NCBI RefSeq assembly: GCF_032062135.1
Contig: NC_092868.1
Span: 46,599,103 to 46,663,102, forward strand
Direction: 5' to 3'
Length of the DNA: 64,000 nucleotides
From: Pyxicephalus adspersus
Taxonomy: Eukaryota; Chordata; Amphibia; Anura; Pyxicephalidae
The notes under the pieces were generated by a model. The model ran no database searches, was not told the origin of the DNA, and was given only the letters and a program-made list of their open reading frames with translations. Shown piece by piece: positions 1 through 11,444 of the stretch; within the stretch, counting starts at the first letter, position 1, and every line of letters starts with the position of its first letter. The position numbers and the translations under genes are program-made.

Positions 1-480
1 TTAGGTATAGATGAAATCTGGAGGTGAAGTCTTTAAGGTTTTTAAACTTTTGTAGGGGTCCGACTTTGGAATCTCTCCAACGCACTTCCCAGTTCTCTTT
101 CCCAAAAGATGAACTTTGGAGAGTGGGGTCCTCTGCTGTCTTTTTATACCCGTGTATATCTCTCCACCATAGTGTCCAGCTCTCTTCCTAGTTTCACCTG
201 AATCTCTGCTAGAAATGTTCATATTGGTCTTCTTGCATTCTCCAAATTCAAAAAAAAGAGAAATCTCACTGTTGGACCACCAAATGTGTTTGTTGACCTA
301 ATAACAGAAGAGCACAGATCTTACAACCATAGTTCACAAATATTTCTCAACGCCAGCATATATTAAAAGCTTTCAATTAAAAATGTGGGTGGGCTGATCC
401 TTATCTCTGTTTTATGGCTGGCACTGAACACATCAGGTGCAAATATTTGCTAGATTTGTAAAAAATAAATGTGGTGGTAA
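1..480. other. No recognisable feature
   Basis: I see no gene in this AT-rich stretch. The only open frame, at the left edge on the minus strand, is short, begins and ends without splice signals that I trust, and matches no family I recognise. Confidence 0.5.
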
Positions 481-539
481 GTGGCATTAGGAATACCCCT
501 CATCTTGGTGGTCAGTGTGTAACAAGGTGGACGTGTTTG

Positions 540-1838
540 TGGGACTACAAGTGTCAGGAAGGGTTAAAGAACAACACAAAACGCTCAGGTACTGCTTAAT
601 TAAAAGTTAGTACTTATATTTATTGAATGCGTACAATGGTCAAAAATAGCAATAGTTCCATCAGCAAGATCACGCGACTCGGTTTGCCCCAGGGAGGGCC
701 CATCATCCAACTGGGAAGAGTCGGGCAGGGAGAAGCTGGCATTTCTTTATGTGTAACCAGAAAATGTCAGTGTTAGCACTCAATTCTATGATATCTGGAG
801 CTAACAATTCTACACTGATCTCAACCAATCAACTCGTTACATGATCATTGCTAGCTCATTTTGACCAAACCTCCTTGTTACAATTATAAAATGAAAAAAA
901 CTTGCAATTGTTAGTATGAGAATATATTTTGTATATTACCAGCTGCTTTCTTTCTCATGACCCATCGGGGCATAACAGCCATAACTTTCTTTTTATCAGG
1001 ACTACTGCAACCTCCTCCTCTTTGGTATTTCACTAACCCGACTCTCTTCTCTACAATCTATTATAAATGCTGCAGCCAGACTAATCCATCCTTCCCACCG
1101 CTCCTCTTCTGCTGCATCTCTTTGTAGTTCTCTTCATTGGCTTCCATTTCACCTTAGAATCAAATTCAAGCTCCTGTGCTTTGCCTTCAAATCCCTCCAC
1201 AGTTCTTGTCCCACTTACATTTCTAACCACTCTTTTCGCTCCTTCAATGACCTAATATTGACTTCCTCACTCATAACCTCATCACACGCACGGCTCCAAG
1301 ATTTTTCTAGACCTGCCCCAACACTCTGGAATGGTCTTCCTTGTCCTATTCAGCTTGCTCCTACGTTCTAATTTAAAAGAGCACTCAAAACACACTTTTT
1401 CAGATTTGCCTACCCATCTTTATATGTCTCATAAAACTCTCACTACTTCCCATCACTACACATCTGCACTCCTATTGTGTGAGACCCATCGCCTAGATTG
1501 TAAGCTCTTCGAGGCAGGATCCTCCCCTCCTCCTGTGTCACTGTCTGTATCTGTCATTTGCAACCCCTATTTAATTTACAGCGCTGTGTAATATGTTGGC
1601 GCTATATAAATACTGTATAATAATAATAATATCAGGTCACTCCCACCCCAACCTAGTGTGGGAAGGAGGACACAAGATGTTCACAAGGGCACAGACCAGA
1701 CAGTTTACACAAATCTACCTGTACATCCACAATACATGTATTCAGTATTCCATGTTTTTGTATATGACTTGCTTAAAAGATTAATTCTTAGGTGGCTCTC
1801 TGGAGGAATAATCAGAAAGCCTCACCACTCCTGCTACA
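540..1838 (+). repeat. Unclassified interspersed repeat, about 0.65 kb, interrupted by L2
   Basis: Bases 540-1000 and 1637-1838 together match the reverse complement of 52640-53290. The match begins near TGTCAGGAAGGGTTAAAGAA and continues to the segment ending AGCCTCACCACTCCTGC. In this copy a 3' L2 fragment (1001-1629) splits the element. The other copy is uninterrupted across the same point, which shows the L2 insertion came later. The class is unknown. It could be an LTR or a non-autonomous transposon, because similarity runs slightly past the TG-like start and I could not fix the ends. Confidence 0.6.
1001..1629 (+). mobile_element. L2-clade LINE, 3' fragment with complete 3' tail
   Basis: The + strand translates in pieces to the end of an L2-type reverse transcriptase: DYCNLL near the start, then NAAARLI and LHWLPF. 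The 3' tail follows, with TGTAAGCTCTTCGAGGCAGG, CAGCGCTGTGTAATATGTTG and GCGCTATATAAATAC before an AATAAT microsatellite. The 7-bp sequence TATCAGG flanks the insert at 994-1000 and 1630-1636, a credible target-site duplication. The element is heavily 5' truncated and inactive. Confidence 0.85.
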
Positions 1839-2500
1839 AGTGGGAGAAAGAATACCCCTTAACGGGGTGGTCATTGGGAGAAATAATTCTTCATACATTG
1901 TTGGTCAGTGAGAGAAGGAATGCCCCCTACAATAGTGCTCATTGTGAGTAGGTAAACCCCTTACATTCGTACTAAATGGGATTAGGAATACCCAATATCT
2001 TGGTGATTATTAGCATTGGTGATCAGTGGGAGAAGTGGTCATTGGGAGTAGTTACAATACCCCTTACCTTGGTGGTCATTGGGAAAAGGAATACACCTTA
2101 CGTTGGTGATCAGTGGGAAAAGAAATATTCCTTACACTGGTAGTCTGTGGGATTAGGAATACCCCTCATCTTGGTGGTTTTTGGAATACCTCTTACAATA
2201 TTGGTACGTAGGAAAAGGAATACCCTTGACATTGGTTGCCAGGAATTGGAATATGTTTTTATTGTAATGCATTGTCTTGATGACTAACACCTAAATGTGG
2301 GATTACATATGGTATTTATTGCATTATATATGCATTTTTTTTTCTTGGTTTCTTTTTTTCATATTTAGTAGATTTTAAACTTTTTGAGAAGCAAATGTAA
2401 CATTTGTATTCTATAGTAATATCATATGTACACATATGTGTTAATAAGAACTAATGCATGTAAAACGTGACATTCAAACGGTCCCAACAATCCCAACAGG

Positions 2501-2985
2501 ATGACAACACTCCTAGATAGAATACAAATACCCCTCTGTACTGGAGCGACCCAAATTACCCGAAATATCCTGATAATATATCAGGTGTTACAAGAGAAAC
2601 TAGTGTTTGTTAAGGTGACCCATATGTTTAGGTGGGAGACCGAGATGGATAAATCATTTACAGAAGACCAATGGATGCGATCTATTCGCTCCACCTTTAA
2701 ATACACCAAATATGCCACTCACTGGGAATCCTATCTTAAATTTTGCTAGAGGTTGTGTAGGTACATGGGCCATTTGAGCCATATATTTTGCAAGAGTATT
2801 AGAAGTGTTTTGTTGGAGATATTTAAACTGTTAGCTGAATTGATTGGGAAAATCGTCAAACCAAACTCCTCATTAGCTTTATACAATTTGAGGATTGGAC
2901 AATTTCCAATAGAATACAGATCTATTGTTACCTATTGTTTATGTGCAACAAGGCAGGCTATAGCAAGTTAATGGAGACACAACAT
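2501..2985 (+). mobile_element. L1/Tx1-like LINE ORF2 C-terminal remnant
   Basis: Two adjacent + strand frames (2501-2749 and 2753-2971) together resemble the C-terminal tail of L1-clade ORF2. One part has a WETEMDKSFTEDQWMRSI-like segment, matching the family's 'W E . D L . . . . . . . . W' region, followed by TKYATHWESYLKF. The next has a hydrophobic helix and then SLALYNL and ATRQAIA, like the family's 'P E L A L L N L' and 'A A R . . I A' motifs. An internal stop and frame changes show it is dead. Recognition rests on motif spacing only. Confidence 0.5.
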
Positions 2986-3082
2986 ATAGTTTATTTTTAT
3001 TAAAGGTTAATATATTGACACCATGTTTATTTATTTTCTCTCCCTTCTCTTTATTTTCCTAATTCTTGTCTGTATTCTATGT

Positions 3083-3421
3083 CATCGGTTGCCAACCGGT
3101 GGTCCGCAAGAAAATTAGGGTGGTCCACGGCTCTAACCAGTGCGCCCCCAAGCGGTGTCCTTCTCCTGACCCCACTGAGGGGTGCACCAGCCAGGGCCCC
3201 GGACCACGTCTCCCATATAGATCGCAGGCTCAGGACAGTGGGCGGGTTGTGTCTCTGGACAGGTCTGAGCCTGTGATGGGGGAGTGGGCAGATTCTGACA
3301 TCATGACGTCACTATGGGGGAAGTTTCTTCCCCTTTAGGTGGCACACGGCTCCCCGCGCATTCGCAGTCTGGAGTCTGTGCATTTAGTGGTCCGTAGGTC
3401 CGAAAATGCTGGTGACCACTA
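3083..3421. mobile_element. hAT-type MITE (CAGTGGTTGCCAACC family)
   Basis: The element begins CATCGGTTGCCAACCGGTGG and ends GCTGGTGACCACTA, which are inverted-repeat termini. It is flanked by a perfect 8-bp duplication, TTCTATGT, at 3075-3082 and 3422-3429. An 8-bp duplication and CA..TG-like ends are typical of hAT transposons. There is no transposase, so it is non-autonomous. A shorter relative lies at 53348-53535. Confidence 0.85.
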
Positions 3422-3859
3422 TTCTATGTATATGTAATTTGTCCCTTCCATCGTTATGGATTTTTTTTGTTTATTTTACTATCCTATTTGTATTACCTTT
3501 ATTTGAATTATCTTAAAAAAAAAAATATCCTTCCAAATTTTTTCATATGTAACGTAGGAAATGGTTCAAACCCATCAGAGTTATTACTGTCATTGTCTCA
3601 TTGGAGAATTTCCTCCTCACTTCCTGCCTCAGATACAACAGGAAGCATAGCTGCCAACTGGTCATCATTAGAAAACATTGTTCTTTTGAAACCAAATCCC
3701 TTTGATCCTTTTTCCTCCTCAGCTGTATCTTTTTTTGTTCTGATCTATAGCCCTTATGAAGGATCTGGGTGTTCTGGAAGATCACTGACGTGATAATGGC
3801 ATTTAACACCAAGCGGCAGGTGCAAAAGCCAGCAAAATAATTTCCAGTATTTTAAGAGG

Positions 3860-4010
3860 TCTTAGATTGTAAGCTCCTCAGGGCAGGGTCCTCTCTTCCT
3901 CATTTTTCACTGTCTGTATCTGTCTGTCATTTGCAACCCCTCTTTAATGTACAGCGCTGCGTGATTTGTTGGCGCTATATAAATCCTGTTTATTAATATT
4001 ATTATTAAGA
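3860..4010 (+). mobile_element. L2 3'-tail fragment
   Basis: This has the same tail as at 1001-1629: AGATTGTAAGCTCCTCAGGG, then CTGTCTGTATCTGTC, CAGCGCTGCGTGATTTGTTG, GCGCTATATAAATCC and a TTATTA run. Only the tail is present. It has landed beside, or inside, a small CR1 piece at 4015-4105. Confidence 0.8.
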
Positions 4011-4014
4011 GGTT

Positions 4015-4105
4015 TAGACATCAGAGATGAGACATACCCTGCCCCTGCATTGGTCAGACCTGGAATATGCAGTCCAGTTTTGGGCACCAGTTCATAAAAG
4101 GAAAA
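4015..4105 (+). mobile_element. Small CR1 LINE fragment
   Basis: This short stretch repeats, with drift and a small deletion, the CR1 coding sequence found again at 5415-5505 (CTGGAATATGCAGTCCAGTT, TTGGGCACCAGTTCA). It is a separate degraded copy. Confidence 0.7.
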
Positions 4106-4257
4106 TAAACTAATAAGAGGCTCAGATATGATTAAAGATTGCTGGAACAGAATGTATTCTCCATATGAGGGGGAAATTGTCACTTGTAATAATTTATAAA
4201 AATTCCATATATTAAACTTATTGCAAAGTTAAAGCAAAACTAAATCATCCAAGAATG

Positions 4258-4271
4258 GGGGGGGGGGGGGG
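4258..4271. repeat. Poly-G run
   Basis: A run of about 14 G residues. It may be length-variable or an assembly-sensitive site, and has no other meaning that I can support. Confidence 0.8.
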
Positions 4272-4438
4272 TTACCGGGAACTTTTGCCTTTATTTTTAA
4301 ACATGCTGAGCATATTTGCACATTATGGCACATTTACCTAGTGAATGTCTGTCTCTCTCCATCAATGTGACGGCTATGTTGAAATCACTGTTGCTTTCAT
4401 CTGTACCTGGTCCTGGTTTGGTTCAGAAACTTTAGCTA

Positions 4439-6141
4439 TTGATTGAAAGGGATGACATAACTCATGTCCTCATAGAGCTGAGCTTAGTTATTGCAAAGCC
4501 ATTATTTCTAATTTTTAGAAACTCTTTAGTCACTGGCAAGGTATCGATGGATTGGTGTAAGGCCAATGTGGTCCAATGTGGCTTCAAAAAAGGAGCAAAG
4601 TCATTACTAGGTAACTACAGACCGGTTAGTCTAACGTCCATAGTTGGAAAGGTCCTAGAGAGTTTGATAAAGAACCACATAGAGGAGTTTCTGCTAAAAA
4701 ACAATATTATAATTGATAGTCAGCATGGCTTCAAGAAAGAGAGAAGTTGTCAAACAAATGTACTCTCTTTTTATGAGGAAGTAAGTAAACAGATAGACAG
4801 TAGAATACCAGTTGATATAGTGTACTTGGACTTTGCTAAAGCATTTGACACTGTACCCCACAGACTGTTAATTTGTAAGTTAGGGTCGATAGGTTTAGAA
4901 AAGTCAACCTGTAAATGGATAGAGAAAAGGCTTAAAGATCGCATCCAGAGAGTTGTAATTATTGATTCATACTCTGAATGGTCTAAAGTTATTAGTGGTG
5001 TACCCCAGGGTTCAGTGTTGGGACCTTTACTGTTTAACATCTTTATAAATGATATAGAGTTTGGGATTAAAAGTACCATTTCTGTGTTTGCAGATGTCAC
5101 CAAACTATGTAATGGAATTAAGTCCATACAGGATGTCTATATTCTACAAGCAGACCTGGATGTAATGTTTGATTGGGCAGCCGAGTGGCAAATGACATTT
5201 AATATAAATAAATGTAAAGTTATGCACTTGGGGGGCTAACAACATGCATGCTTCATACTGTCTAGGGGGAATACATTTGGGGGAGTAAGAAATGGAAAAG
5301 GATCTGGGGGTTCTGGTAGATCATAGACCTAAAACCAGCATACATTGCCAAACTGCAATATCTAAAGCTAGTAAAGTACTTTCTTGTATTAAAAGAGGAA
5401 TAGACTGCAGAGATGGAGACATAATCCTGCCCCTGTACAAAGCATTGGTCAGACCACATCTGGAATATGCAGTCCAGTTTTGGGCACCAGTTCACAAAAA
5501 GGACATTGTGGAATTGGAGAGAGTGCAGAGAAGGGCAACTAAATTAATAAAAGGAATGGAGGAGCTCAGCTATGAGGGGAGATTAGCTGACCTGAATCTA
5601 TTCTCCCTTGAGAAGAGACGTTTAAGGGGGGATATGATCACCCTGTATAAATATATAAATGGTCCATATAGAGAACTCTCTTCCCCATTATTCACTGTAA
5701 GATCATTACAAAGAACAGGAGGACACTCTCTGCGTCTGGAGAAAAAGAAAATTAAGCTCCAGATAAGGAAGTTATTCTTTACTGTAAGGTCTGTGAAAAT
5801 GTGGAATCGACTCCCTCAGGAAGTAGTTTCAGCAACTATTATAGGTTGTTTTAAGAAAAAGCTGGATGATTTCTAGAAGCACAATATATAACTGGGGATT
5901 AAGGCTTTAAAGTAAAGATAACAGTGACTGTTGGTTCAGGGAACATCCAAATGCCTCTTGGAATCATAAAGGATTTTTTTCCCGTTGAAGCAATTTGTAC
6001 TAGAGATTTTTTTTTTTGCCTTGCTCTGAACCAACTATGTCTTATAGGGTTTTATATCTGGAATATGTTTATTTCCCTAGTGGTTGAACATGATGGACTT
6101 TGATGTCTGTTTTCCACCTAACCTACTATGTAACTATGTAA
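4439..6141 (+). mobile_element. CR1-clade LINE, 5' truncated, inactivated reverse transcriptase plus 3' UTR
   Basis: The first open part (4439-5239) carries reverse transcriptase motifs in order: [54 protein letters not shown] and FADV. The last should be FADD. The second catalytic aspartate is replaced by valine at 5096-5098, so the copy could not polymerise DNA. The frame breaks after MHLGG near 5239 and resumes in another frame at 5292-5876. That part has the CR1 C-terminal signature: [36 protein letters not shown] and LFSLEKRRLRGDMITLYKY. The 3' UTR ends with ATGTAACT-type short repeats near 6120-6141, as CR1 elements do. It is a LINE fossil, not a host gene. Confidence 0.9.
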
Positions 6142-6429
6142 CTCCAACACATGCACTCATAGTAATTAGGCTGTGTACATTGAACTGCAAATGTAGGAAG
6201 AAACTTTTTTTGCATTTAAAATTCCACTTTAGGATTGTTTCAAAGGACATGGGGCCATTTTTGGTTCAGTAATAACAGTGGTTCAGATTCCCAAAGGATA
6301 TAGATCCAGCAGGTCCAGATGGTTATCCAAGTATATATTTTTTGGATCTGTATCCAAACACCATTGTAAATCATTTGTCTTAACAACTAGTACTCAGTAA
6401 CCCCTGAGAATGCTCAAATTAATATTAAC

Positions 6430-6482
6430 AATAAACTGTATTTATATAGCGCCAACATATTACACAGTGCTGTACATCAAAT
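6430..6482 (-). mobile_element. L2-type 3' tail fragment, inverted
   Basis: TATTTATATAGCGCCAACAT followed by ATTACACAGTGCTGTACAT is the reverse complement of the L2 terminal sequence seen elsewhere in the window. Only about 50 bases remain. Confidence 0.75.
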
Positions 6483-7077
6483 TAGGATCATTATCTTCAT
6501 GCAAATAGTTCATTAAGGCTTTGTACAAAAATGATTTTTAGATTTTAGATGTTGCTTATTGGCATGATTACAATGGCAAAACTTACACATTCGTAAACTA
6601 AGCTTGATATGTCTACTGATTTGAGCAATCCTACTAATTCCTATGTGCAATGCCATAGCAATCTTCAGAGACCCTTTACACCCATGGGTTCTGGTACGTG
6701 TTGTGCATTGTGCTGCCATTTATTTTTAATGGGACCTCAATGAACTACTTTGGGAATGCACCTACTTTACAGCCCACTAACAGTATAACGCATTACCTTG
6801 TGTTATTGTATACTGCAACTTTATAATGCTACGTGTCCAGTTTAGGCCCATTGTGGTGTATTGGTAGACATTTTTTTTTATAGGTATAGAAGAGGTGTGA
6901 ACGTGTCAGAACCTTTGTCAATCCTCTATTACTTTATGGGATTTGTTACTGGGGTTGTAGTTGCTAGGGTTCATAAGTTTTTTTAAATTCGTTTTTTATT
7001 ATTTTTTTTTTCTTTTATTTCTTTCTTTGTATATTGCTTTTGGTTATAATAATCTAATAAATTCATTTAAATGTATT

Positions 7078-7200
7078 ACCTCCTCTTATGTCAGTGTCTG
7101 TATCTGTCTGTCATTTGCAACCCCTATCTGATGTACAGCGCTGCGTAATATGTTGGCGCTATATAAATACATTTTATTATTATTATTATTATTAATATTA
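7078..7200 (+). mobile_element. L2 3'-tail fragment
   Basis: CAGTGTCTGTATCTGTCTGT, ATGTACAGCGCTGCGTAATA and TGTTGGCGCTATATAAATAC are followed by an ATT microsatellite, the usual end of L2 copies in this window. Confidence 0.85.
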
Positions 7201-8618
7201 ATATTAAAGCAATGAATGTGAAATTCACTGAAACATTTCCTGGTTGAGCATCTTCCAGGTCCATGTGTTTTAATAGCCGTGACTGATTCTTCACCAGGGG
7301 ATAGTTTAGTAAATGTCAGATTCATTGCTTTATTAATAGACCCCTAATGTAATTTTGTAACAGTGAAACCATAGCTCTTAAATTGTTTTCCCTATAAAAA
7401 AATTCCTGCCTGTGTCTCAACTTCTTTACATGTTAAAGAAAAAAATCCAGTGCAGACAACATCAACAAATTCCCCAGGATCTAACCCTGCTCTGAAAATT
7501 TGCTGGAGAGAAGCTTTAAAATCCAAAACTAATTGGCTTCTAATGACAAATTAGAATTTATTTAGTACATGTGGATAAGTATGGCAAAATATTATGGAAA
7601 AATATCTATATATCTAGACTAAAGTATTTTTATAATGTTGATTTCAGAAAGAAAAGTTTTTGCTTTAATTTATTAGGATAAATGTAATTTACATAACTGC
7701 CACTAGAGGGAGCCGTAAACACAGAGATGGGTCTAGGTATAGAAGAAGGGCTTCTATGTAAGACAATTTAGCTTATATATTAAATCCATTCTCCATAAAA
7801 AAGAAAAAAACTAAAATTCAGGTAGATCCTTACAAGGATGCATATGAAAAGCTTCAGTAGGCAAAAGATTCAGAGATGCAAATGGATAACTGGAAAGATG
7901 GAAAGAATAACTGGAAGCTACTGTATCTCAAAGGCTGGATAACACATGTGCATTGCCGCAAAACATGGTAGCACACTATGCATGTATTAAATGTCTATTT
8001 ATAAATGTTTTCACCCAAGATTCACCCAACTGTTACCCAAAATTTACATACTTTCCATTATGGATTTAATAAGAAAAATGCATGAACCTGGGTAAAAGTA
8101 TAAATTCCTGCAATCTTGTCCCAGCTTTATGTCCAGTCCAATGATGAGAACTGTCTGGATACCAGGAATGATGAAGAGCGCTGAGGAAATGAGGAATACT
8201 ATAACTTCTGTGATTTTTTTTTAGATCTCCCTTAGTAACATGACATTTGGTGTACAGGGGTCAAAATGTTATAGATACTCAGATTTTAACCTTAAATTAA
8301 ATGTAAACCCAATGAAAAAAATCTCATATATTTTTTTTTTTCATTAATTTTTATTAAAGATTTTTGGAAATGATACAAGATAGAAAGAAATAGAAAAACC
8401 AAAGGAATAAACTGACATCATGTACACATAGTAAACGATATTAATCAAAATATAAGCAAGCACAATGGTTGACACAGTGACAAAAAATCTCATATATTTT
8501 AACATGGTAATGTATTTGTAAAAATATTTTGCACCTTGCATTAAAATAACAGCATGACTGCAATGAAAGTCCTTGTTTGGGTGCTTACTGGTATAGGGGG
8601 TTAATGTCTTGTATTTAT

Positions 8619-8945
8619 TATTACATATTAGTATTTTTTTAAAGCGCCATCATATTACGCAGCAGTGTACACAGTCCATAGTCATGTCAATAGCTGTCCC
8701 TCAAAGGGGCTCACAATCTAATGTCCCTACCATAGTCATATGTCATTAATGGTCTAAGGACAAATTTGAGGGGGGGAAGCCAAATTAACGTAGCTGCATG
8801 GTTTTGGAATGTGAGAGGAAACTGGAGTACCCGGAGGAAACCCACACAAACTCCATGCAGATAGTGTCCTAGCCGAGAATCGAACCTGGGACCCAACACT
8901 GCAAAGGTCAGAGTGCTAACCACTGAGCCACCGTATTTATCATCA
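8619..8945 (-). mobile_element. V-SINE-like SINE with L2-type tail
   Basis: Read on the minus strand, this starts with a tRNA-like head containing GTGGCTCAGTGGTTAGCACT (box A-like) and GGTTCGATTCTC (box B). The conserved V-SINE core follows, with GTTTCCTCTCACATTCC and ATGCAGCTACG. It ends in a tail resembling the L2 terminus (GCTGCGTAATATGATGGCGC). The box B sits where a pol III internal promoter would. Four such copies occur in the window, all on the minus strand. Confidence 0.85.
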
Positions 8946-9196
8946 TGCATTTGTATTGTCACCTTAATATATGGGTTTCCGATATTACAAGTGGCTGTTT
9001 GAACTTACATTATACAGACCTAGTCCACTGTTCACCATTTGGAAATCTGACCTAGCAAATACTCTGCAGCTATTAGTGGAGTGCATGTAGACAAGGAATA
9101 ACTTCAAAGGAGCTGCAAGAAATCAGCAGCTCTGAGATGCAATAAATCATGTAAAAACTGCATGGTGAATAACAAAACATAATTAGGGGACAGATA

Positions 9197-9609
9197 TTAT
9201 AAAGTGGATCTATCACGAGAATTTTTACTTTACATATAAGGATAGACAAAATGAGAGCGCAGAGCCTCCTGGGATATATACGGCACACAACCCAGAAGGC
9301 TTCTAGCTGCTCCTTCTGTGCATGCCTGATGTCAGACATCCGCAGAAGGAGATTTTTCTGTTATAGGAAAAATACTAATATCATGCATGCGCAGGTTACG
9401 TCACTTGATCTCATACTTGCGCAGTGCCAGATCGGGTGACTTAGGCAGAGGGCCGATAAAGGGGAAAGAAGATTGTGATGCCCGGCGTCATTCTGGAGGA
9501 TCCAGGATGACGCTGAACCTGAACAAGGAACCCTCCAGAGGAATCAACGGATCTACGAAAGTAAAGGTGAGCAAGTTTTTTTAATTGTTTTAGTTTACTT
9601 CCGCTTTAG
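9197..9609. repeat. GC-richer interspersed repeat, related to copies at 20.7 and 37.15 kb
   Basis: Shared pieces include ACTTTACATATAAGGATAGA, GAGCGCAGAGCCTCCTGGG and an end in TTTAGTTTACTTCCGCTTTA. These match the repeats at 20705-21179 and, in part, 37154-37480. The best copy has inverted termini, so this is a MITE family. The middle is GC-rich with CpGs and could be mistaken for a promoter. Confidence 0.6.
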
Positions 9610-10527
9610 GCTACATTTGCATCCAAGACCAGCCATCTCTCACGTCCAAAAATGATTGAGCTGGCTTCCTGATCGGCTGTTGGGTGTGAAAAAAATCCTG
9701 AGTACCATGCAGAAGTTACATCACCCTGACCTGGACAAATAATGAAGCCAAAAAGCTAAAGCAGAAGAGAAGAATGAAATAGATGGCATAACGGAATGTT
9801 CACACACAGGTGAACAGGTGAGTACAGTAAAAAAAACTGCAATCTGCAGGTAAGGTTATTTTATTGCAGAAGGGAAACCACCTGCAATTAGGGACTTGTC
9901 TGGTTGCAGTTTTAAATTTTTGGGTTCAGTGCCTGTAATTGAGCATACAACATTTTTGCAACAGAAATCCTTAAATTTTACATTTTAACCAGAGTGTACC
10001 AATTAATTCACTGTTTATTTGTCTTCAATCAATTATTTATTTCAATGTCCATAATAAATGCAGCTAATATTCATGTATGAGTGCATGTATAAAAGAATTG
10101 CAATGTGAATGTAAAGAATAAAGAAACAATCCGGCTTTCTTTTTTGGAGGTAAAACACACAAGAGACTCGTAGCTTTTATTCAGCGAATAAATCAGGAAA
10201 GATAACACAAAGACACTTTCATGAATAGTGCTGTAATTAGCTGCTGCTATTTTACTTGTCTGCACTGCTGGGAAAATTGCTGGAATGATTCATTTTTTTC
10301 ATTAACAGCTGTACAGTGATCTGGAGAGGACATTGTGGTGCATGGTCCATCCCCAATGTATTGCCACTGCAATATTATTATTAACATTAGAGATATACAT
10401 GGTCCCCTTCGCCTCGTGAAAGGTTTCCCTAGCTGGGATAAAATAAGCAGATTTAGGATGCCTATAAAATGGTCATAGTAAGCTAATGGGTTCCAGAAGA
10501 TGCTTATTAAATGCAAGTGGCCATTAA
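9610..10527. other. Gene-free stretch
   Basis: I see no gene. The segment about 9770-9990 shares short words (GCAGAAGGGA, CTGCAATT) with 40190-40560, so both may be members of one old repeat, but the alignment is weak. Confidence 0.4.
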
Positions 10528-10950
10528 CATGAATATTAGGTAGTTGGGGGTGCTGCTTATTACAGAGACCTACACTTCAGCTCACAATGGGAGGGTGTTA
10601 TGTCACAGATATAAAATGTTACAATTTATAGGAATATGGCCAAATTTTTTTTGAGGTGGTCAAAGAGAAAACGCAAAAGGAAAAAGTGCAATACTGAACT
10701 ATATAATGACAGACAGATGTAACAAAGCAATAACACAAGAATAAGATATAATAAAAGAAACTAAGCTGCAAAAATAAGTTGCAATTCCAAGGAGTCCCAT
10801 CTGTTCTGGTGTGATACCTTGGCTGATGATCACAGACATGTTGGTTATATCAAGTTCTGGTAGAGACTACAGATTAGGTGTGGAGGTATGTTTTATATTC
10901 CACAAGAAATAGGACAATGGTCAGTGCTTGACATATGCTAAGCAATGATC
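10528..10950. repeat. Duplicated 0.4-kb repeat, copy A
   Basis: This copy is strongly similar to 14288-14665, from GAATATTAGGTAGTTGGGG to GACAATGGTCAGTGCTTGAC. Copy A is longer because it holds an extra block near 10705-10760 and another near 10850-10870. The family and class are unknown, and it contains no open frame worth reporting. Copy B interrupts a hAT MITE. Confidence 0.8.
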
Positions 10951-11008
10951 ATCCTTACTCAGCACCCTTTTTCATAGCAAAAAGATGGGTTGTATTCCTC
11001 TAGGACTG

Positions 11009-11056
11009 TCATTCTCAATCTGGAGGGTTCTTCCAGAGGTTTCTATGGGTTCCTTA
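11009..11056. mobile_element. hAT MITE fragment (CAGTGTTTCTCAACC family)
   Basis: ACTGTCATTCTCAATCTGGA and the following GGTTTCTATGGGTTCCTTAG match one end of the MITE described at 36292-36591. The rest is cut off by the next element at 11057. Confidence 0.6.
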
Positions 11057-11375
11057 GGCTAGGTACACACGTGAAATGGTTCTCATCCAATAATCAGTTC
11101 AGGGCTGATATTGGATGAGAATCTTGCATGTGTACAGTGCTCATCGTCCGAACGACTGCCCTGGCAGATCCAGGGAAGATGGACCACGAATGATCATAAT
11201 AGAATTGAAGGGGGAGAAAGAGCATCAAGGTGCCCCTCCGTCGTTGCCCCCTCTCCATAGAGCAGAACGGTGCTGTATGTACAACACCCGTTCCTGCATC
11301 GTGACGTTGTTAGTTGTTAGAAAGGATCGTGAAAGATCCCTTCCAACGAGAATTATTGTATGTGTGTACATAGCC
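11057..11375. mobile_element. MITE with GGCTAGGTACACAC inverted ends
   Basis: The left end GGCTAGGTACACACGTG and right end GTATGTGTGTACATAGCC are inverted copies. The interior contains CCCTCTCCATAGAGCAGAA, also found in copies near 29212-29345 and 51735-52012. It is non-coding. The superfamily is uncertain because I could not fix a target-site duplication. Confidence 0.7.
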
Positions 11376-11444
11376 CATAACTGTGGTTATTGATCCCCCC
11401 ATTTGATGAACTCCTCATAGTTCTGAGGCCAACACCACTTAGTA

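Larger units (their letters stand above)
481..2245. repeat. Degenerate minisatellite (about 36-40-bp unit) split by other repeats
   Basis: Short blocks built on TTGGTGGTCAGTGGG and AGGAATACCCCT recur at about 481-530 and then many times at 1845-2245. The unit is roughly 36-40 bp with heavy drift and indels. The two blocks are separated by the unclassified repeat and the L2 fragment described separately. This suggests a larger element was inserted into, or carries, the array. There is no coding signal. Confidence 0.6.
6143..8618. other. Gene-free stretch with minor repeat scraps
   Basis: Apart from the L2 tails at 6430-6482 and 7078-7200 I see only AT-rich sequence, homopolymer runs (for example at 6869-6880, 7005-7020 and 8331-8342) and no exon-like open frame with splice sites. 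Confidence 0.5.

Noticed and set aside
3066..3338. 90- and 65-residue + strand frames rich in Pro, Gly and Arg
   Set aside because: They lie inside the hAT-type MITE at 3083-3421 and are artefacts of its GC content.
3467..3812. Open frames on both strands, the minus one with acidic and basic patches reminiscent of a transposase N-terminus
   Set aside because: Stops interrupt the more convincing frame and no catalytic domain is present, so I cannot assign a family.
8619..8945. Possible tRNA gene because of the box B-like GGTTCGATTCTC
   Set aside because: It is the tRNA-derived head of a V-SINE-like element. No complete cloverleaf follows.
9197..9609. Possible CpG-rich promoter or exon with donor-like GTAAAGGTGAGC
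   Set aside because: The GC-rich segment belongs to an interspersed repeat also present at 20.7 and 37.15 kb.
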